Source of the DNA: a virus
Strand: one strand, 5' to 3'
Virus record (IMG/VR): IMGVR_UViG_3300024999_000004
Coordinates: 1-64,000 of that record
DNA: 64,000 nucleotides
The notes beneath the pieces were generated by a model that was not told the DNA's origin, did no database searches, and saw nothing but the letters and a program-made list of their open reading frames with translations. Positions within the stretch are counted from its first letter, which is position 1. Every line of letters starts with the position of its first letter. Below, in pieces: positions 40,607 to 48,834 of the stretch. The translations under genes were made by a program, and so were the position numbers.

Positions 40607-40635
40607 TTGACATAACATCTATTGTATGATAAGAT
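40607..40635 (+). promoter_or_regulatory. Extended -10 promoter
   Basis: TTGACA (40607-40612), 17-bp spacer ending TGA, TAAGAT (40630-40635). Spacer text closely matches that of the promoter at 45583. Confidence 0.85.
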
Positions 40636-40672
40636 AGCCATATATTCCTTGTAAGCCCAGGAGGCTACTACA

Positions 40673-41848
40673 ATGAGCGTGCCCGCAACGAAAGATATTT
40701 CTATTGTCAAGACAATCCTTTCCCACGGAGGGGACTGTGGATGTTTTCCTTGTGTTGAGTGTCCTTTGTCCCAACCAGAGGGCGAATGCCCCCGTGAAGG
40801 TGCTGATGACGACACTCTAAAGCTCGCGCAGGAGTGGCTGAAGAAGCACTCGCCCTCTTCCATTGTCGAGGTCGTAATCGCGCAGGAGGGGGAGTGCCTT
40901 GGGTTTTCTTGTTTCTCCTGCCCTTTGGAGGGCGAATGCGAACTAACTGACGCTTCCTCTTTCTCTGCGGCACTGAAGTGGATGGAGGAAAATTCGCCTT
41001 CCCCCCGCGCGGGCGTCAGCAGCTGGACGAACAACCAAGGCGAAGTCTTCCATATAGGAGACGAAGTTACAGGAGCGGCCTCCCCCGGAATCAGAGGGCG
41101 TATTCATTGTCAGAGCCACGCGCCGGATTTGGTTGTCGTTGTCCTCAGCGGGGATACTGCCCGGGGGTGGGGGAAAAGCCACAGCGACTTCCCGAAGGAT
41201 CTCCCTCCTGAAGCAAAGTGCTGGAATGTCGCGGCGGAGTGTTTACGCAAAGCGCCTGCTGTTCTCTCCGGAGTAGAGGGATTCCGCGACAGCCTCGGAA
41301 CTCCTATTGCTATCGGAGCCCGGATTCTCTGCTCCGATGCATCCGCTGCCTCCGCAAAGGCGGGGGTGGAAATCCATACCTTTGTGGGGATGCTTCCGGA
41401 CGGAAGATACAAGGAAGATCGGGATTTTGGGTGGAGGTATTGCGTTGCAGTCTCCACCCCTCCGGTGGAGGGCGAGGGCTCAGAATTCAAGCCCGGGGAT
41501 TTCGTGAGAAGCGAAGACTACCCTAACTTGAGGGGCTATATTCACTGTATGAAAGCAGACGGTGCTTATATTGTCATCCGCACCGACGGGGAGGGGTGGG
41601 ACAAGAGCACGGAAGCCCTGACACAGGATCTCCCGGAGGGGACGAAATGCTGGAAGGTGAGTGCGGGGAGTTTAAGGAAAGCTCCTGCTTCGGATTATAC
41701 CTCCCGAGGAGTAGGAGGGTCGATGCACGCGCAACTGCTTGCCGGAGGGGAGCGAATAACTCTTGTTTGTCGCCCTTCTCCTACTCCTCTTCTTTCTACT
41801 ACTCAGTCTTTTGACGAAATCCGGCTGCAGCTGCTCAGGGGGATGTAG
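40673..41848 (+). CDS. Modular Cys-repeat plus SH3-like repeat protein
   Basis: 391 residues, ATG with AGGAGG upstream. Two N-terminal Cys modules (CGCFPCVECPLSQPEGECP and CLGFSCFSCPLEGEC, each ending in a helix with a WLKKHSP / WMEENSP tail). Then two ~65-residue modules of the form GDEV...GRIHC...V...G.GW...LPPEAKCWNV...LRKA, and a C-terminal SFDEIRLQLLRGM. The same module and tail are in the next protein. I know the Cys module from phage proteins but not this combination. Role unknown; a zinc/SH3 scaffold is an inference. Confidence 0.7.
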   Translation: MSVPATKDISIVKTILSHGGDCGCFPCVECPLSQPEGECPREGADDDTLKLAQEWLKKHSPSSIVEVVIAQEGECLGFSCFSCPLEGECELTDASSFSAALKWMEENSPSPRAGVSSWTNNQGEVFHIGDEVTGAASPGIRGRIHCQSHAPDLVVVVLSGDTARGWGKSHSDFPKDLPPEAKCWNVAAECLRKAPAVLSGVEGFRDSLGTPIAIGARILCSDASAASAKAGVEIHTFVGMLPDGRYKEDRDFGWRYCVAVSTPPVEGEGSEFKPGDFVRSEDYPNLRGYIHCMKADGAYIVIRTDGEGWDKSTEALTQDLPEGTKCWKVSAGSLRKAPASDYTSRGVGGSMHAQLLAGGERITLVCRPSPTPLLSTTQSFDEIRLQLLRGM

Positions 41849-41883
41849 AGCATTCTTGCCTGTGGGGTGTTTCCTGCTCGGTG

Positions 41884-41915
41884 GGGCGAAGTCGGTGACT
41901 ACAGGCGAAAATTTG
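41884..41915 (+). promoter_or_regulatory. Recurrent leader motif (GAAGTC family)
   Basis: GGGGCGAAGTCGGTGACTAC then AGGCGAAAATTT just before the GGAGG site of the gene at 41926. Nearly identical to the copy at 43989. Confidence 0.6.
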
Positions 41916-41925
41916 GAGGATTCAA

Positions 41926-42486
41926 ATGGGCTGGAAGAACACTTCAGGGTATTGTTTCAACATAGGCGATATTGTGGAGGACGCAGAAGATCCCTTGGTC
42001 AACGGGAAGGTTGTGGCTGTAGACTCCTCGGGGAATAATCTTGTCATCATTCGTTCCGATGGGAGGGGGTGGCCCAAGGAAGATCACGATTACACGCAGC
42101 ATCTCCCGGAGGGAACGAAGTGCTGGCATGTTTTGTTGGATGACTTGAGGCCACACAGTACGGAAGCTTCCGGATTCAAGGTCGGAGACTTCATCTGCGA
42201 CAAGAGCAGCAATAATGTCATTGGGCGTATTCTCCTTGTCGATGAGGTCGGGGATTATCTGACAGAACGTGCCGAGCACCTGCCGAAAGGAACGAAGTGC
42301 TGGGGGGTACTGAAGAAGAACGCAGCCATGAGTACGCGGCCATGGCAGGAGATGTCCTTTGCAGGCCACGTCGGGAGCGAGCATATTATCCCCCTCCTGC
42401 GGCGTACCCAAGCAGAAATGAGAAGCGCCCGCGTAGTGGCGGACACCTTTGATAGCATCCGCCTGCAACTTCTCCGTGATTTGTAA
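41926..42486 (+). CDS. SH3-like repeat protein, partner of upstream modular protein
   Basis: 186 residues. Module 1: GDIVEDAEDPLVNGKVVAVD to LPEGTKCWHVLLDDLRP. Module 2: GDFICDKSSNNVIGRILLVD to LPKGTKCWGVLKKNA. The TFDSIRLQLLRDL tail is shared with the 391-residue protein. The conserved G.KV..D.....GTKCW frame and shared tail define a family of at least two members here. Confidence 0.65.
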   Translation: MGWKNTSGYCFNIGDIVEDAEDPLVNGKVVAVDSSGNNLVIIRSDGRGWPKEDHDYTQHLPEGTKCWHVLLDDLRPHSTEASGFKVGDFICDKSSNNVIGRILLVDEVGDYLTERAEHLPKGTKCWGVLKKNAAMSTRPWQEMSFAGHVGSEHIIPLLRRTQAEMRSARVVADTFDSIRLQLLRDL

Positions 42487-42513
42487 TAGCCTACCGTTCA
42501 TTATAAATAGTAC

Positions 42514-42542
42514 TTGACATTACATACAATACATGGTATAGT
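42514..42542 (+). promoter_or_regulatory. Sigma-70 promoter
   Basis: TTGACA (42514-42519), 17-bp spacer, TATAGT (42537-42542). Confidence 0.85.
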
Positions 42543-42615
42543 GAATCCGGCATCCTGTATGGGCGTGCCTTAGTTTTGTACCGCCCCTGACCTAGGGTAG
42601 GGGCATGGAGCCAAC

Positions 42616-42936
42616 ATGAAAATGATCGAGTTCATCCGCAAGACCACCGCCGAAGTCATTGACGACATGAAAGCCCCGTTTCGCATGAGCATGATCTCCC
42701 GGACCTTCGATTCCCTGATCGACAAGGCCGAGGAGACCCGCCTGGACGTGGAAACGAGCCTCTTGGACGAGCGGAAGGCGCTGTCGCTCTCCTCCGACGA
42801 GATCGAGGCGAAGGCGCACATCAAGCAGATCGTCGAGCTTCAGATGAGGCTCGCGGCTGCGGAGGCGAATGCCAAGGCCGTGGGGGCCGAGAAGGTCTTC
42901 GAGTTCGGGGATGCTCCCGCTGGCGGGCAGAAGTAG
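42616..42936 (+). CDS. Coiled-coil protein, 106 aa
   Basis: Mostly helical: FIRKTTAEVIDDMKAPFRMS, LIDKAEETRLDVETSLLDER, IEAKAHIKQIVELQMRLAAA. ATG preceded by GGAGCC. Likely a small oligomeric protein. No family recognised. Confidence 0.55.
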   Translation: MKMIEFIRKTTAEVIDDMKAPFRMSMISRTFDSLIDKAEETRLDVETSLLDERKALSLSSDEIEAKAHIKQIVELQMRLAAAEANAKAVGAEKVFEFGDAPAGGQK

Positions 42937-43003
42937 GGGGCAATTCGGGGCTCCTGCCTGTTTTATTTCTTCCGCTGTATCTCTTGACTTGAAAGGAGTA
43001 AAA

Positions 43004-43411
43004 GTGAGCTATTTCAAGGAAGAATTCGAGGATGCTGTCGGTATCAAGTGGACCAAACGCATCATGGTTGCGGTGGCCGTCCTCGCGGTGTACATTGCCA
43101 TCTCTTTCTTTTCCGGCATCTGGCCCTTCTCTGTTGCGTCGGGCCTTGCCAAGGCCGTGGTGAACGAGAAGGCCATCATCCACAACTACGAATGGTTCTA
43201 CGACCAATTCTCTTCCATTGTCGCGCAGGAGGCCAACGTCGCCGCCATGGAAGGAACCCCTGAGCAGCCGCCGATGATCATGGTCCTGAACAATGCAATT
43301 GCCGAGTACAACAGCAAATCGCGTATGGCTATGACGCGAACCCTTTGGAAGGCGGACGACCTTCCCTACCAGATCCCGTTCTATACCCGCACTACAAGGA
43401 GCCCTGAATGA
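43004..43411 (+). CDS. Single-pass membrane protein, 135 aa
   Basis: Start set at GTG 43004 because GAAAGGAG lies six bases upstream; longer forms lack a site. YFKEEFEDAVGIKW, then TM helix IMVAVAVLAVYIAISFFSGI, then NYEWFYDQFSSIVAQEANVA. The YEWFYDQ pattern recurs in phage membrane proteins. N-in orientation with a large extracytoplasmic domain is likely. Function unknown. Confidence 0.6.
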   Translation: MSYFKEEFEDAVGIKWTKRIMVAVAVLAVYIAISFFSGIWPFSVASGLAKAVVNEKAIIHNYEWFYDQFSSIVAQEANVAAMEGTPEQPPMIMVLNNAIAEYNSKSRMAMTRTLWKADDLPYQIPFYTRTTRSPE

Positions 43412-43962
43412 AGAAATTCTTCTCCCTCGTTTTGTTTGTCGTTTTCGCGCTTTCCCTCAACGTCTGCCCGGTTTTAGCCGAAGGCACCCCCGACGCCCGT
43501 TCTCAGGCTGTCACGCAATCACAGGCTACGGCACGTACTGCGAGGACAGCGGTACCCATTCCTCAGCTTTCCTACTTCCAGGAACTCAAGACGGCGGCGC
43601 GGTGGGCGGAAAGATGGGACAAGCCCTCGGTAGTCACCTTTGTCTACCTTGTGTCCTTCGGAAAGGTCTTGGGGTACTACGTTGCCGACGGAAAGCCTGC
43701 GTCCACGAGATCTTATATAACTCCGGAAAGCCACATTGGGGGCGGAGGTACGGCAGGGTACTATGAGGAATCCCTTCCTGATCTCGATGGCACCTACGGA
43801 GAGAACAATGTCGGCATACGATTCTTCACCGCAGAGGGAGTTGCTTCCGAGTGGGGCGGAAACGGGATGTGTTATTTGTACACCGACGCTCCCGCAGACT
43901 TCGGGTACGAGGTTCCCCGGCTTTATAAGAAGGCAGGCGCAGGAGCTGCGGGGAAGAAGTAG
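43408..43962 (+). CDS. Secreted protein with signal peptide
   Basis: 184 residues. MKKFFSLVLFVVFALSLNVC then PVLA/EG is a clear signal peptide with likely cleavage after Ala. The mature part has FQELKTAARWAERWDKPSVV and a Gly-rich middle with VASEWGGNGMCYLYTDAPAD. Coupled to the membrane protein by ATGA. A periplasmic partner of the membrane protein is a reasonable guess. Confidence 0.65.
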   Translation: MKKFFSLVLFVVFALSLNVCPVLAEGTPDARSQAVTQSQATARTARTAVPIPQLSYFQELKTAARWAERWDKPSVVTFVYLVSFGKVLGYYVADGKPASTRSYITPESHIGGGGTAGYYEESLPDLDGTYGENNVGIRFFTAEGVASEWGGNGMCYLYTDAPADFGYEVPRLYKKAGAGAAGKK

Positions 43963-43988
43963 AAAGGCAGGCCCCGGCAGGATATGTC

Positions 43989-44021
43989 GGGGCGAAGTCG
44001 GCGACTACAGGCGGATTTTTT
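43989..44021 (+). promoter_or_regulatory. Recurrent leader motif (GAAGTC family), best copy
   Basis: GGGGCGAAGTCGGCGACTAC then AGGCGGATTTTTT, 15 bases ahead of ATG 44037. The AGTCGGCGACT core is an 11-bp palindrome. Confidence 0.65.
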
Positions 44022-44036
44022 GAAGGAGGCCTTCCT

Positions 44037-44303
44037 ATGTTGTTCGAAATATCCGATGAGGACATCAGGACCCTTGAGGAGGCTTCCTTTGAACTTGCTT
44101 GGGACACAGCCTACGGGAACGTGGGGGCACGCACAGCCATGAGGTCACTTGACGCCCTCGCACGAAGGATGCGTGAAGCCCAAAGAGAAACCGTTCGTGG
44201 CTCCTCCCGAGCCCGGATTCTTGGAGCCGTCGCATACTTGCTCCTTGCCATGGCCGGTATCCTCGGCGCTTGCTGGTTATATACTCTATCTCTTCCGAAG
44301 TAG
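44037..44303 (+). CDS. Tail-anchored membrane protein, 88 aa
   Basis: ATG with GAAGGAGG upstream. Cytoplasmic-looking helical N-part (DIRTLEEASFELAWDTAYGN) and one C-terminal TM (ILGAVAYLLLAMAGILGACW). Short tail. Function unknown. Confidence 0.6.
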   Translation: MLFEISDEDIRTLEEASFELAWDTAYGNVGARTAMRSLDALARRMREAQRETVRGSSRARILGAVAYLLLAMAGILGACWLYTLSLPK

Positions 44304-44355
44304 CCGCCTGCCTCGCGGGTAGGGGCTGGTTATTTGCCTTCAGTAAAAGGAGCCT

Positions 44356-44940
44356 ATGATGCAGGATTCACAGATGCTTGACCCCCACGCCGTGTTTTGT
44401 TCCCTTTTTCGTGGAGGAAGCAAGGCTCACGGTCAGCTTCTTCGCGGTAAAGTTTACTCCACGATCTTTGGGCCGACGACCCCCGCCGACTACGCCTCTC
44501 ATCTGGCGGGGCACATAAGCCTCGGGATCGTCCCTGTTCTTGACGACGGATCTTGCCGTTTCGGAGTCATCGACGTGGATTTGATTCCGTCCATTTCCTC
44601 GGGAGGGGAGGCGCATTTGATCCGCGAAGCGTGGAAGCTCGGGCTCCGCCCGTTCCGGTCAAAAAGCGGAGGGCTTCATTTGTACGCTTTCTTTCGTGTC
44701 ACGGAAGCTGCGGAGGAAATTCGTGACTATCTTCTTGAACTTTGTCAGGAACTCAGTCTCCCGCAAAATACCGACATTTTCCCTCGGACATCAAGGGACT
44801 TCCTGTCATGGGTCAATCTCCCTTATTTCGGGGATACCCGACGCATGATTATGCAGGATGGGTGTGAGGTCTCTTTTCATGAGGCCATGGAATCTCTATC
44901 CCGATTTCTGCCTTCAGTAAAAGGAGCCACAGATGCTTGA
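44356..44940 (+). CDS. Archaeo-eukaryotic primase-like domain protein (TOTE-type)
   Basis: 194 residues. DVDLIP (Asp73-Val-Asp75), then RSKSGGLHLYAFF (101-113, His108), then NTDIFPRTSRDF and VNLPYFGDTRRM. This is the AEP order seen in TOTE conflict-system and phage primase-like proteins: metal-binding DxD, sGGxH motif, then NLPYFG. No helicase is fused and none is next to it. It may prime phage replication or act as a nucleotidyltransferase. ATG with AAAAGGAGCC upstream. Confidence 0.78.
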   Translation: MMQDSQMLDPHAVFCSLFRGGSKAHGQLLRGKVYSTIFGPTTPADYASHLAGHISLGIVPVLDDGSCRFGVIDVDLIPSISSGGEAHLIREAWKLGLRPFRSKSGGLHLYAFFRVTEAAEEIRDYLLELCQELSLPQNTDIFPRTSRDFLSWVNLPYFGDTRRMIMQDGCEVSFHEAMESLSRFLPSVKGATDA

Positions 44941-45529
44941 ACTCCGTATCGTCACTTTCGTGTTTATCTTGTGGGGAGTCGCTTCCCTGTCCTTCTCGCT
45001 CGGGTTTATCTTGTGCTCTTTGTTCAAAATATCCCCGCCGGAGCCAGACTCCCCTGTAACCAGCGGGGAGATCGAAGTCGGCTCCCGTGTCTCTTTTAAG
45101 TCGGCTGGCGGCTACTGTTGGAGCGTTCCTCATCAGAATTTCTACGGGATCGTGGAAGAGTTGGGGGCAACTTCCTGCAATGTCGCCATCTACGACAGGA
45201 GAACAGGGAAGAGAAGCCAGATTCTTGACTCCCGGCATCCCGAGCCATGGACCTTCCTGTTTTCGGAGATTGGGTTGGAGGAAAAGCCGAAACTCGATCC
45301 GAAATTCAAAGTCGGAGACAAAGTTGTTCCGATCAGCAAGTCAGTGGGGGATACTTTGGAAGGGTCCTTCGCGTGGAAAGAGGCCAAGGCAGGAAGAGGC
45401 TTCCTTGTTTTTGAGGGAATCGACATTGATATTCCTTGTCTCGTCTGCGACGGCGATTTCTTCCTCGAAGAGGATCTTGTTTTGTACGATCCTCCGGCCT
45501 CGGGGCCTGTGCATCTTCACGAAAACTGA
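44933..45529 (+). CDS. Membrane-anchored SH3-like protein, 198 aa
   Basis: ATG overlaps the primase stop. N-terminal TM (FVFILWGVASLSFSLGFILC), then two barrel-like segments beginning GSRVSFKSAGGYCW and GDKVVPISKSVGDTLEGSFA. The second has a V..P..S..DTL form of a KOW/SH3-like unit, loosely like the GD.V modules at 40673 and 41926. Function unknown. Confidence 0.5.
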   Translation: MLELRIVTFVFILWGVASLSFSLGFILCSLFKISPPEPDSPVTSGEIEVGSRVSFKSAGGYCWSVPHQNFYGIVEELGATSCNVAIYDRRTGKRSQILDSRHPEPWTFLFSEIGLEEKPKLDPKFKVGDKVVPISKSVGDTLEGSFAWKEAKAGRGFLVFEGIDIDIPCLVCDGDFFLEEDLVLYDPPASGPVHLHEN

Positions 45530-45547
45530 TTTTCAAGTTTTTCTTTG

Positions 45548-45576
45548 TTTGAAGTCGCCGCGTAAGAACGAAGATA
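45548..45576 (+). promoter_or_regulatory. GAAGTC-family motif upstream of promoter
   Basis: GTTTGAAGTCGCCGCGTAAG lies seven bases before the -35 box at 45583. In this copy the AAT rich end is missing. It fits an operator near a promoter better than a ribosome-site leader. Confidence 0.45.
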
Positions 45577-45582
45577 ATTGTA

Positions 45583-45611
45583 TTGACATAACATCTACTA
45601 CATGATACAAT
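45583..45611 (+). promoter_or_regulatory. Extended -10 promoter
   Basis: TTGACA (45583-45588), 17-bp spacer ending TGA, TACAAT (45606-45611). First 10 spacer bases match the promoter at 40607. Confidence 0.88.
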
Positions 45612-45637
45612 AGAGTCTAAGATTCAGGAGGCCCTAG

Positions 45638-46015
45638 ATGGATAATTTGTTCGAGAAAGCGCTGCGCATGAAACTCCGGTTCCCGCTCCTGGGAAGTCTC
45701 ACCTGCGAGGACCTGTGGGATGTCGGCGTGGAGCAGCTTGACGCCTGCTTCCAGCTCCTTAGTCCTAAAGGGGTAGCCGGGGTATCTTTGCTCAAACCCG
45801 AGGGCTACAAGGACGAGAAGCTTGAGCTTCAGCTTGAAATCCTCCGCCGTGTCGTGGAGGTAAAGCTGGCGGAAGCACAGGCCAAGACCGAAGCCAAGGC
45901 CCGCAAGGCCAAGCGGCAGAAACTCATGGAAGTCCTCGAATCCAAGAAGGAAGGGGAACTCCTCGGGAAGACGACCGAGGAACTCCAGAAGATGCTGGAC
46001 GATCTCGAAGGCTGA
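45638..46015 (+). CDS. Widespread phage protein, 125 aa (unknown function)
   Basis: LFEKALRMKLRFPLLGSLTC, EDLWDVGVEQLDACFQLL, LELQLEILRRVVEVKLAEAQ and LLGKTTEELQKMLDDLEG match a common phage family (K.RF...G.L..EDLWD...LD, then K..I...K and ..ELL....EEL..ML..L). Helical, acidic C-terminus. Role unknown. First gene after the extended promoter. Confidence 0.7.
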   Translation: MDNLFEKALRMKLRFPLLGSLTCEDLWDVGVEQLDACFQLLSPKGVAGVSLLKPEGYKDEKLELQLEILRRVVEVKLAEAQAKTEAKARKAKRQKLMEVLESKKEGELLGKTTEELQKMLDDLEG

Positions 46016-46027
46016 GGAAAAGGCCGG

Positions 46028-46065
46028 AGCGCCCCTTCCGAGCAAACGGCGGGGGCGCTATTTTT
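46028..46065 (+). terminator. Intrinsic terminator
   Basis: AGCGCCCC (46028) pairs with GGGGCGCT (46052-46059) across a 16-base loop, followed by ATTTTT. It lies between the 125-residue gene and the YfaP-domain gene, so some read-through is needed to reach the latter. Confidence 0.8.
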
Positions 46066-46081
46066 GCAAAGGAGTAAATCA

Positions 46082-48277
46082 ATGGAATTCAAGCAGTTCA
46101 AGAAGGCTCTTCAGGACCACGTTGCGGTTATGTTGTCAGGAGGGGATCAGCTCTTCCTTGTCAATATCCCCGACTTTCCCCCTGTGCCGGGGAACACCGC
46201 ACCCGGGGCCAATTCTCGCCTGTGGAACACCTACCTCAACACCTTCCCCGCAGGCACCAACGAAATCTTCCGCGAGCGAAGGGAGTACGATTGCAGTGCC
46301 TGCAGATCCTTCATCAAGGAGCACAACGGCACCGGGCTCTCCTCCGGGGGTATCGGCAACGTAGTCACGATCAAGGAAGGGAAGATAACTTCCATTTGGG
46401 ACTTCTGGGATTCCTTGCCCGAAGACAGCGAGTACAAGCCCTCGGTAAAAGCAATGTCCGCTATCGTGCGTCATGCTGCCATGGCCGAGGACGGGATCTC
46501 CGATGTCTTTGTCTATCAGTCCCCCTCCTTCGGCATCGACAAGAACAGGGAGGAGGCCACAGACGGGAGTATCCTCACTTGGGAGCACCTGCACGTGAAG
46601 CTCCCTCCCGCCTACGCTTCCAAATGCTCCTCTTCCGTCGCCCCCGCGACAGCGGCCTTCCGCGACGCCCGCAACGTCTTCAAGCGTTCCCTGGACGAGA
46701 TCACCATCGATTCCACAGAGACCGTGCTCGAACTCATCGCATCCAATTCCCTGTACAAAGGAGAGGAAAATACCGGCCTTCTTCAGGCCTTCCTTGCCCT
46801 CCAGAAGGAGTACAACAACCTTCATGCGGATGGTCCTGCGCGTTCCCTGTACGCTTGGGAGAAATCCGTCCTCATAGGACCCGCGCTCGCCAAGATCCGG
46901 AATCACGCCATCGGGACGCTCCTGACCGACATATCCTGCGGAGTAGACTTGGACGAAGCCGTCCGCAAGTTCGAGGCCATGGTCGCCCCCGCCAACTACA
47001 AGCGGCCCAAGGCCATCTATACACAGGCGATGCTCAAAGCTGCCGAGGAGACCGTCTCCTCCCTCGGGTATTTTCCTTCCCTGAAGCGCCGCCATGCGAA
47101 GCTGGACGACATCTCGGTCGGCAACGTTTTGTTTGCCGACCGAGATGCCGCGCCCTTGATAGCAGGGGACGTATTTTCCTCCATGAAGGAAGAAGCCGCT
47201 GCGGTAAACCCCAAGAACTTCTCCAAGGTGGAGGAAGTGGGCATCGATACCTTCGTATCCGACATCCTGCCGTCCTCGGCTTCCTGTTCCCTGCTTCTCG
47301 AAGCCCGCCATTGCGGCAACCTCGTCTCCCTCATCGCCCCCGAGGATAAGGACGCGCCTTCCATGTTCAAATGGCCCAACGGCTTCTCCTGGGCCTACGC
47401 GGGCAACATGGCCGATTCCATGAAGCAAAGGGTCAAGGAAGCCGGAGGGAAAGTGGACGGGGACCTCCGATTCTCGATCCAGTGGAACGATGACCCACAG
47501 AATCCTTTGGCTGACCAGAATGATCTGGACGCGCACTGCATCGAACCCGGAGGCAATGAAATCTACTACGGCACGGCGAAGGGCAGAGCCATTCATCGCT
47601 CGGGAGGAGAGCTGGACGTGGATATCCGCGTTCCCGGAATGTCTGTCGCCGTGGAGAACATCACGTGGCCGGACAGGGACCGGATGCCCGAGGGTGTCTA
47701 CAAGTTGTTCGTCCGTAATTTCGACCATCGCGGAGGCAGGACCGGCTTCAAGGCCGAGGTCGAATTCGACGGCCAGATTCATTCCTTTGTCTACGGGAAG
47801 GAAGTGAAGCAAGCCCAGAACGTTCAGGTAGCCGAGGTGATGTACAGCAGATTGGGGGGTTTTGATATCGTCGAGAAGATTCCCTCCGAACTGGGGGCGG
47901 GCTCTTCCCGCAAGGTGTGGGGCGTCAACACCAATACCTTTGTTCCCGTGGTCGCGGCCATGCACAGCCCGAATTTCTGGCTTGATTTCTCCAGTGATGA
48001 AGCAGAGCGGGCCTTACGAACGGGAGTCGGCAACAAGCACTTCTTCTTCATGCTCAAAGGTTGCGTCAATCCCGAGCAGCCCAACGGCTTCTTCAACGAG
48101 TACCTGAAGGAAGAGTTGATGCAGCACAAGCGGGTCTTCGAGGCCCTGGGCGCGAGGATGAAGGTGGCGGAGAGTCCTGATCAGCTCTCGGGAGTTGGAT
48201 TCAGCTCCACGCAGAGGAACCATTTCTTTGCGAAAGTAGAGGGTCGGGTGGCTCGGGTTCTCAAGGTCATGGTTTGA
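46082..48277 (+). CDS. Large protein with YfaP/DUF2135-like domain
   Basis: 731 residues from ATG 46082. First two thirds unknown: a Cys pair (YDCSACRSF), HxxxM-type helices (EKSVLIGPALAKIRNHAIGT) and ENTSPAIKG-like region IAGDVFSSMKEEAAAVNPKN. From about residue 460: LRFSIQWNDDPQNPLADQND LDAHCIEPGG (split only here), then AIHRSGGELDVDIRVPG and NITWPDRDRMPEGVYKLFVR, the YfaP/DUF2135 beta-sandwich signature. Co-located with J-domain/kinase-like and vWA genes. Such proteins are seen in other phages but their role is unknown. Confidence 0.7.
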   Translation: MEFKQFKKALQDHVAVMLSGGDQLFLVNIPDFPPVPGNTAPGANSRLWNTYLNTFPAGTNEIFRERREYDCSACRSFIKEHNGTGLSSGGIGNVVTIKEGKITSIWDFWDSLPEDSEYKPSVKAMSAIVRHAAMAEDGISDVFVYQSPSFGIDKNREEATDGSILTWEHLHVKLPPAYASKCSSSVAPATAAFRDARNVFKRSLDEITIDSTETVLELIASNSLYKGEENTGLLQAFLALQKEYNNLHADGPARSLYAWEKSVLIGPALAKIRNHAIGTLLTDISCGVDLDEAVRKFEAMVAPANYKRPKAIYTQAMLKAAEETVSSLGYFPSLKRRHAKLDDISVGNVLFADRDAAPLIAGDVFSSMKEEAAAVNPKNFSKVEEVGIDTFVSDILPSSASCSLLLEARHCGNLVSLIAPEDKDAPSMFKWPNGFSWAYAGNMADSMKQRVKEAGGKVDGDLRFSIQWNDDPQNPLADQNDLDAHCIEPGGNEIYYGTAKGRAIHRSGGELDVDIRVPGMSVAVENITWPDRDRMPEGVYKLFVRNFDHRGGRTGFKAEVEFDGQIHSFVYGKEVKQAQNVQVAEVMYSRLGGFDIVEKIPSELGAGSSRKVWGVNTNTFVPVVAAMHSPNFWLDFSSDEAERALRTGVGNKHFFFMLKGCVNPEQPNGFFNEYLKEELMQHKRVFEALGARMKVAESPDQLSGVGFSSTQRNHFFAKVEGRVARVLKVMV

Positions 48278-48295
48278 GAGTAGTGGTGTGAAGGG

Positions 48296-48332
48296 AGGGA
48301 GGAGATTGTTTTGTGGTCTCCTCCCTTTGTTT
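48296..48332 (+). terminator. Intrinsic terminator
   Basis: AGGGAGGAGA / TCTCCTCCCT 10-bp stem with a 11-base loop, then TTGTTT, after the YfaP-domain gene. The T-run leads straight into the GAAGTC motif at 48329. Confidence 0.8.
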
Positions 48333-48359
48333 GAAGTCGCCAAATAGTAGCAGATTTTT
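48329..48359 (+). promoter_or_regulatory. GAAGTC-family leader motif
   Basis: GTTTGAAGTCGCCAAATAGT then AGCAGATTTTTC, followed by AGGAGG and the ATG at 48373. Confidence 0.55.
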
Positions 48360-48372
48360 CAGGAGGAAACTC

Positions 48373-48702
48373 ATGTTGTACTTTGTTTTCGGAATCGTTG
48401 CGGCTATCGTTTTGCTCGCCCTGCTTGTGTGGTTGGCAAACGATGCTTGCGAATGGTACAATATCATGGCGGGTGTGCTGGCATTCGTCCTCGGCGCGTT
48501 CATGTTTATCATCCTCGTATGTTACTGCGTCTTCCTGAAAGACTGGATCGGCTCCGAGTACAAAGCCACCGTCTTGAATAGGGAGTATGGGGCCTCCTAC
48601 ACCCGGGAGGAGATATTCTACGCCTCCGATGTCATTGATACCATTCGGCAGCTTGACCGGACGCGGATGGAGATAAATGGGGATCTGATGAAGAAAGAGT
48701 AA
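48373..48702 (+). CDS. Two-helix membrane protein, 109 aa, widespread in phages
   Basis: ATG at 48373 with CAGGAGG upstream. TM1 FVFGIVAAIVLLALLVWLAN, TM2 IMAGVLAFVLGAFMFIILVC. The C-terminus SEYKATVLNREYGASYTREE then IFYASDVIDTIRQLDRTRME is a motif I have seen in many unrelated phages (LN..YG..YT.EE.F.A.DVID.I..LDR.R). Unknown function, perhaps membrane-anchored replication or superinfection factor. Confidence 0.65.
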   Translation: MLYFVFGIVAAIVLLALLVWLANDACEWYNIMAGVLAFVLGAFMFIILVCYCVFLKDWIGSEYKATVLNREYGASYTREEIFYASDVIDTIRQLDRTRMEINGDLMKKE

Positions 48703-48783
48703 GGCGGGATTCCCCGCGCAGGATCTTGAAGGGAGTGTGCGGAGAATTCTTTGCTTGAGGTTGTCGTCTGAGAAAGAATCTTA

Positions 48784-48812
48784 TTGACATCCAATCTCTG
48801 ATGTGATACACT
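48784..48812 (+). promoter_or_regulatory. Extended -10 promoter
   Basis: TTGACA (48784-48789), 17-bp spacer ending TGA, TACACT (48807-48812). Confidence 0.85.
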
Positions 48813-48834
48813 ATCTCTATATGGAGGCCCTAAG

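Noticed and set aside
46136-47965. 609-residue leftward ORF opposite the YfaP-domain gene
   Set aside because: Antisense shadow of a gene with strong domain and codon signals; its composition (Gly/Asp/His runs) mirrors the complementary codons.
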